Assembly (NCBI GenBank): GCA_038224615.1
Contig: JBBRFH010000197.1
Location: 1-6,604, forward strand
DNA: 6,604 bases
Source: JBBRFH01 sp038224615
Lineage (GTDB): Bacteria; Planctomycetota; Phycisphaerae; Tepidisphaerales; Tepidisphaeraceae
Reading direction: 5' to 3'
This document shows, one piece after another, positions 4,216 through 6,604 of the stretch. A program made the position numbers and the translations under genes. The stretch's first letter is position 1, and the number at the start of each line of letters is the position of its first letter. The notes beneath the pieces are model-generated. The model had not been told where the DNA came from. It worked only from the letters and a program-made list of their open reading frames with translations, and searched no databases.

Positions 4216-5577
4216 ATGATCCAGGAGAGCCGCTGCCACGCCCTGAACGACCGCGCTGCGGCCAAACACGGCAAGTACGTTCTCTATTGGATGCAGCAAT
4301 CGCAACGCGCCAAGTACAACCACGCGCTCGGCTACGCGATCCGCGAAGCCAACGAACTCGATCTCCCCGTCGTCGTCTGTTTCGGCTTGATGGACGATTA
4401 CCCCGAGGCCAACGCGCGGCATTACGCATTTCTTCTGCAGGGTCTGCACGACGTCGAGCACGATCTGAAGGCACTCGGCATCAAGTTCGTCGTGAAGCAT
4501 GGCCAGCCCTACGACGCCGCGCTTCAGTACGGAAAAGACGCCGCTTCAATCGTCTGCGATCGCGGGTATCTCCGGCATCAGCGGCGCTGGCGCGATCACG
4601 TCGCCGATCACGCCGACTGTCGCGTGGTGGAAGTCGAGAGCGATGTTGTCGTGCCTGTCGAGGTCGTCAGCGACAAGCACGAGTACGCCGCCCGCACCAT
4701 TCGGCCGCGGATTCACAGGCAGTGGGATGAGTACCTCGTGCCGCTGAAACAGCCGCACCCGAAGCACGCCTCGCTGCGCCTTCGCATCAGCGGGGATATC
4801 GACGTCACCGATGCCGCCGCCGCCCTCGCCAGGCTCACGCTCGATCGCAGCGTCGCGCCGTCCGTTCATTTCGCAGGCGGCGCGCACGCCGCAGAAAAAA
4901 TGCTCGCCGACTTCCTCGCCACCAAGCTCGATGGCTACGACGCCGGCCGCAACGAGCCGTCGAAGCGGCATCACTCGCACATGTCGATGTACCTGCACTT
5001 CGGCCAAATATCCCCACTGGAGATCGCGCTGCGGGTGAAGGAATCGAAACGTGCGCCGCAGAGTGAGATCGACAAGTATCTGGAGGAGCTGATCGTTCGC
5101 CGTGAGTTGTCGATGAATTTCTGCAACTTCTGCGTTGACTACGATCGTTACGACTGCATCCCCGCCTGGGCGAAGAAGACGCTGGCGAAACACGCCGACG
5201 ACACGCGTGATCCGCACTACACACTCAAGCAGTTGGAGCAATCACAGACGTACGACCCGTACTGGAACGCCGCCCAGACGCAGATGGTCAAGACCGGCTT
5301 CATGCACAATTACATGCGGATGTACTGGGGCAAAAAGATCATCGAGTGGTCACCGAGTCCTGAGACGGCGTTTAAGTGGACGCTGCACCTCAACAACAAG
5401 TACGAACTCGACGGCCGCGACGCCAACAGCTACGCCAACATCGCCTGGCTCTTCGGCCTCCACGACCGCCCCTGGGGCGAACGCAACATCTTCGGCCAAA
5501 CCCGCTACATGAACGCGGCGGGGTTGGAGCGGAAGTTCGACATGGACGCGTATGTGGAGCAGGTGGCGGGGCTATGA
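4216..5577 (+). CDS. phr: Class II CPD photolyase (deoxyribodipyrimidine photo-lyase)
   Basis: This flavoenzyme uses light to split cyclobutane pyrimidine dimers in DNA. The product has 453 residues, normal for class II. The N-terminal Rossmann-like domain starts with YVLYWMQQSQRAKYNHAL (21-38), the class II counterpart of the YWMxxxQR motif. The C-terminal FAD domain has EELIVRRELSMNFCNF (290-305), then YDRYDCIPAWAKKTL (309-323) and LNNKYELDGRD (392-402), with N393 aligned to the conserved flavin-contacting Asn. W350, W371 and W378 have the 21 and 7 residue spacing of the electron-transfer tryptophans known from the Methanosarcina mazei class II enzyme (W360, W381, W388), so photoreduction should be intact. 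The end, RYMNAAGLERKFDMDAYV, is also typical. I chose ATG 4216 because homology starts shortly after and a -10 box is just upstream; 58 further upstream codons are open but carry no homology and cover the divergent gene's promoter and start. The gene is followed by strong hairpins. Confidence 0.95.
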   Translation: MIQESRCHALNDRAAAKHGKYVLYWMQQSQRAKYNHALGYAIREANELDLPVVVCFGLMDDYPEANARHYAFLLQGLHDVEHDLKALGIKFVVKHGQPYDAALQYGKDAASIVCDRGYLRHQRRWRDHVADHADCRVVEVESDVVVPVEVVSDKHEYAARTIRPRIHRQWDEYLVPLKQPHPKHASLRLRISGDIDVTDAAAALARLTLDRSVAPSVHFAGGAHAAEKMLADFLATKLDGYDAGRNEPSKRHHSHMSMYLHFGQISPLEIALRVKESKRAPQSEIDKYLEELIVRRELSMNFCNFCVDYDRYDCIPAWAKKTLAKHADDTRDPHYTLKQLEQSQTYDPYWNAAQTQMVKTGFMHNYMRMYWGKKIIEWSPSPETAFKWTLHLNNKYELDGRDANSYANIAWLFGLHDRPWGERNIFGQTRYMNAAGLERKFDMDAYVEQVAGL

Positions 5578-5584
5578 CGCACGC

Positions 5585-5612
5585 CGTAGGGTGCGATTCA
5601 TCGCACCCTACG
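5585..5612. terminator. 13-bp perfect hairpin just after the photolyase
   Basis: CGTAGGGTGCGAT (5585-5597) is followed by two bases and its exact complement (5600-5612). It begins eight bases after the photolyase stop. No U-run follows, so if it terminates transcription it does so without the classic tail. The sequence also resembles a common dispersed intergenic hairpin (GTAGGGTGCGA...), so it may instead be, or also be, a repeat that stabilises the 3' end. Confidence 0.6.
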
Positions 5613-5620
5613 TTGCCAGA

Positions 5621-5656
5621 TGTCACGGGTCGGGCGTATTCGCCAGACCTGTGACA
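5621..5656. repeat. 16-bp near-perfect hairpin with TATT loop
   Basis: The arm TGTCACGGGTCGGGCG (5621-5636) pairs with CGCCAGACCTGTGACA (5641-5656) across a four-base loop. It has one G-T wobble and one G-A mismatch. It starts eight bases after the previous hairpin. The compact, symmetric design suggests a dispersed palindromic repeat or a bidirectional transcription end between the convergent photolyase and GlmU-like genes. Confidence 0.65.
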
Positions 5657-5657
5657 C

Positions 5658-5704
5658 CCAACAACCTCACTATCTCCGCGCCTTCTCGGCGCCGGCGTTG
5701 TTGG
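5658..5704. repeat. Third, two-part hairpin: CCAACAAC outer stem, GCGCC inner stem
   Basis: CCAACAAC (5658-5665) pairs with GTTGTTGG (5697-5704). Inside, GCGCC (5678-5682) pairs with GGCGC (5688-5692) around TTCTC. It directly follows the previous hairpin, so three stem-loops occur within 120 bp. No protein is encoded here. Confidence 0.5.
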
Positions 5705-5752
5705 TGATCGCGGTTCAGTAGCGGTCCGTCTCTGTCGGGTCGCGCCTGATCT

Positions 5753-5824
5753 TCAAACGCGCCTTGAATCTTCGAGTAGATCCATCGCTGCGCTCAGGAT
5801 GACACTGGTTTCAGTGCGCCCGAT
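5753..5824. repeat. 72-bp direct repeat, copy A (with REP-like core)
   Basis: This copy matches copy B (5911-5982) at 62 of 72 positions, starting TCAAACGCGCCTTGAATC and ending in CGAT, with exactly 158 bp between starts. It holds a minus-strand REP-like core of the GTCATCCTGAG type (5803 to 5779). Weaker similarity continues on both sides, including about 25 bp that in copy B are the 3' end of the GlmU-like gene. Confidence 0.8.
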
Positions 5825-5855
5825 ACTTTCTCCGTGTCGAGCGCGGTCAACGCAT

Positions 5856-5880
5856 GTCATCCTGAGGTACGCCGAAGGAT
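5856..5880 (+). repeat. REP-like 25-mer, third copy
   Basis: It is identical to the copies at 661-685 and 775-799 except for one base in the middle (G after GGTAC). It lies between direct repeat copies A and B, whose cores are in the opposite orientation, so it can pair with either: with A it spans 5779-5880, with B 5856-5961. The two alternative pairings exclude each other. Confidence 0.82.
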
Positions 5881-5910
5881 CTAGTGGCGGCGTCGCGGTG
5901 CGCCCGGTTC

Positions 5911-5982
5911 TCAAACGCGCCTTGAATCGTCGCGTAGCTCCTTCGCTCTGCTCAGGATGACAGCGGTTTCGGTGCGACCGAT
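5911..5982. repeat. 72-bp direct repeat, copy B, reaching the stop codon of the GlmU-like gene
   Basis: This is the partner of copy A (62 of 72 identical). It holds a minus-strand core at 5961 to 5937. Its last base is the last base of the TGA stop (5984 to 5982) of the minus-strand gene. The 5578-5981 gap therefore holds, in order, three hairpins, copy A, a REP-like 25-mer and copy B; I see no credible gene in it. Confidence 0.8.
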
Positions 5983-6604
5983 CACTTCTCCACTTCGGGC
6001 GCGATTCTCGCGGCGTACGCCAGCACTGCTTTGTCGACGTCGTCGAGCGACTTCTCGCGCCGGGCCATCATGCGGTTGGCGATCTCGTAGCACTTCTCGA
6101 CGGGGGTCGATTCATCGCTTTCATCGGTGACGAAGCGGAAGCTGGGCGTGAACTTCGCGCCGCGGTGGCTGACGGCGATCATCGACGCGACGCCGATGTA
6201 CCCGCCGGCGGGGAGCTGGGTGTGGGTGGCGGTTTTGGCGTGATCGCCGATGCCGGTGCCGAGGAGCATTCGGCCGCTGGGGAGTTGGCGCGGGCCGTGG
6301 GTGAGGCGGACTTCGCCGTAGGTGCTTTTGAGATTGCTGGTGGTGGTTCCGGCGCCGCAGTTGACCCATTCGCCGATGTAGCTGTCGCCAATGAAGCCGT
6401 CGTGGCTCTTGTTGGAGTAGCCGAGGAAGATGGTGTTGCTGATTTCCCCGCCGACGCGACAGACCGGCCCGATGGTTGTGCCGGGGCGGATGCAACTCAG
6501 CGGCTGCACGCGGGCGTTCTGGCCGATGTAGCAGGGGCCCTCGATGACGCTGTTCGCGCCGATGGACGCGCCCTGGTCGAGCAGGATTGGTCCCCTGGAG
6601 GCAT
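5982..6604 (-). CDS. GlmU-like putative sugar-nucleotidyl/acetyltransferase, C-terminal beta-helix part (5' cut by window)
   Basis: The frame is open to the window edge, so only the last 206 residues are visible. They form a left-handed parallel beta-helix made of hexapeptide repeats (GPILLDQGASIGANSVIEG; GPCYIGQNARV; IRPGTTIGPVCRVGG). A conserved block NKSHDGFIGDSYIGEWVN (64-81) followed by CGAGTTTSNLKSTYG resembles the acetyltransferase active site of GlmU, with H67 in the position of the catalytic His. This arrangement matches the 'alternative GlmU' family of putative sugar nucleotidyltransferases seen in planctomycetes, Bacteroidetes and others, in which a nucleotidyltransferase domain would precede the part seen here. 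The predicted role is making UDP-N-acetylglucosamine or a related activated sugar in the cytoplasm; the exact substrate is inferred. The tail after FTPSFRF is mostly helical, as in relatives. GTG or ATG codons inside the visible part are not starts because repeats continue upstream. It converges on the photolyase. Confidence 0.85.
   Translation of the reverse strand, partial: ASRGPILLDQGASIGANSVIEGPCYIGQNARVQPLSCIRPGTTIGPVCRVGGEISNTIFLGYSNKSHDGFIGDSYIGEWVNCGAGTTTSNLKSTYGEVRLTHGPRQLPSGRMLLGTGIGDHAKTATHTQLPAGGYIGVASMIAVSHRGAKFTPSFRFVTDESDESTPVEKCYEIANRMMARREKSLDDVDKAVLAYAARIAPEVEK

Noticed and set aside
5753..5982. CRISPR-like array
   Set aside because: There are only two long, diverged direct repeats, not short identical repeats with regular spacers, and no cas genes are present.

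Overview
The window looks like an ordinary chromosomal stretch of a high-GC planctomycete, possibly of the Phycisphaerae. This is inferred from four things: the zinc-ribbon N-terminus of the vWA-like protein, a GlmU-like left-handed beta-helix enzyme of the separate bacterial 'alternative GlmU' type, a TruA with an inserted loop, and genes that lack Shine-Dalgarno sequences. The exact taxon cannot be fixed without a search. No mobile element gene, CRISPR array, tRNA or rRNA was seen.

Layout. The 3' part of rsgA (+, to 583) converges on a membrane protein with a zinc ribbon and a degenerate vWA domain (-, 860-1912). The 276 bp between them hold an inverted pair of REP-like repeats. The membrane protein is divergent, with only 18 bp between start codons, from a small minimal-zincin metallopeptidase (+, 1931-2311). 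That gene converges on truA (-, 2436-3266) across a 141-bp repeat element whose right arm supplies the last codons and stop of truA. Upstream of truA lies a 176-bp imperfect palindrome, then an orphan nucleotidyltransferase of the aminoglycoside/lincosamide adenylyltransferase type (-, 3476-4075). Divergent from it is a class II CPD photolyase (+, 4216-5577). The 404 bp after the photolyase hold three consecutive hairpins and two direct repeats of about 72 bp that carry REP-like cores. The second direct repeat runs up to the stop codon of a GlmU-like acetyltransferase gene (-, 5982 to the window edge).

Neighbouring genes mostly alternate in direction and form no obvious operon. Functions are mainly housekeeping: ribosome maturation, tRNA pseudouridylation, UV repair and amino-sugar activation. 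The most notable signals are four. All five genes with a visible start have a -10-like hexamer only 6-10 nt before the start codon and no Shine-Dalgarno, which suggests leaderless transcription; one of these sites is an overlapping bidirectional promoter. RsgA lacks its C-terminal zinc knuckle. Every intergenic gap over 150 bp, apart from the 140-bp photolyase upstream region, is filled with repeats. Repeats form gene ends in two places. I did not find a convincing new multi-gene system.
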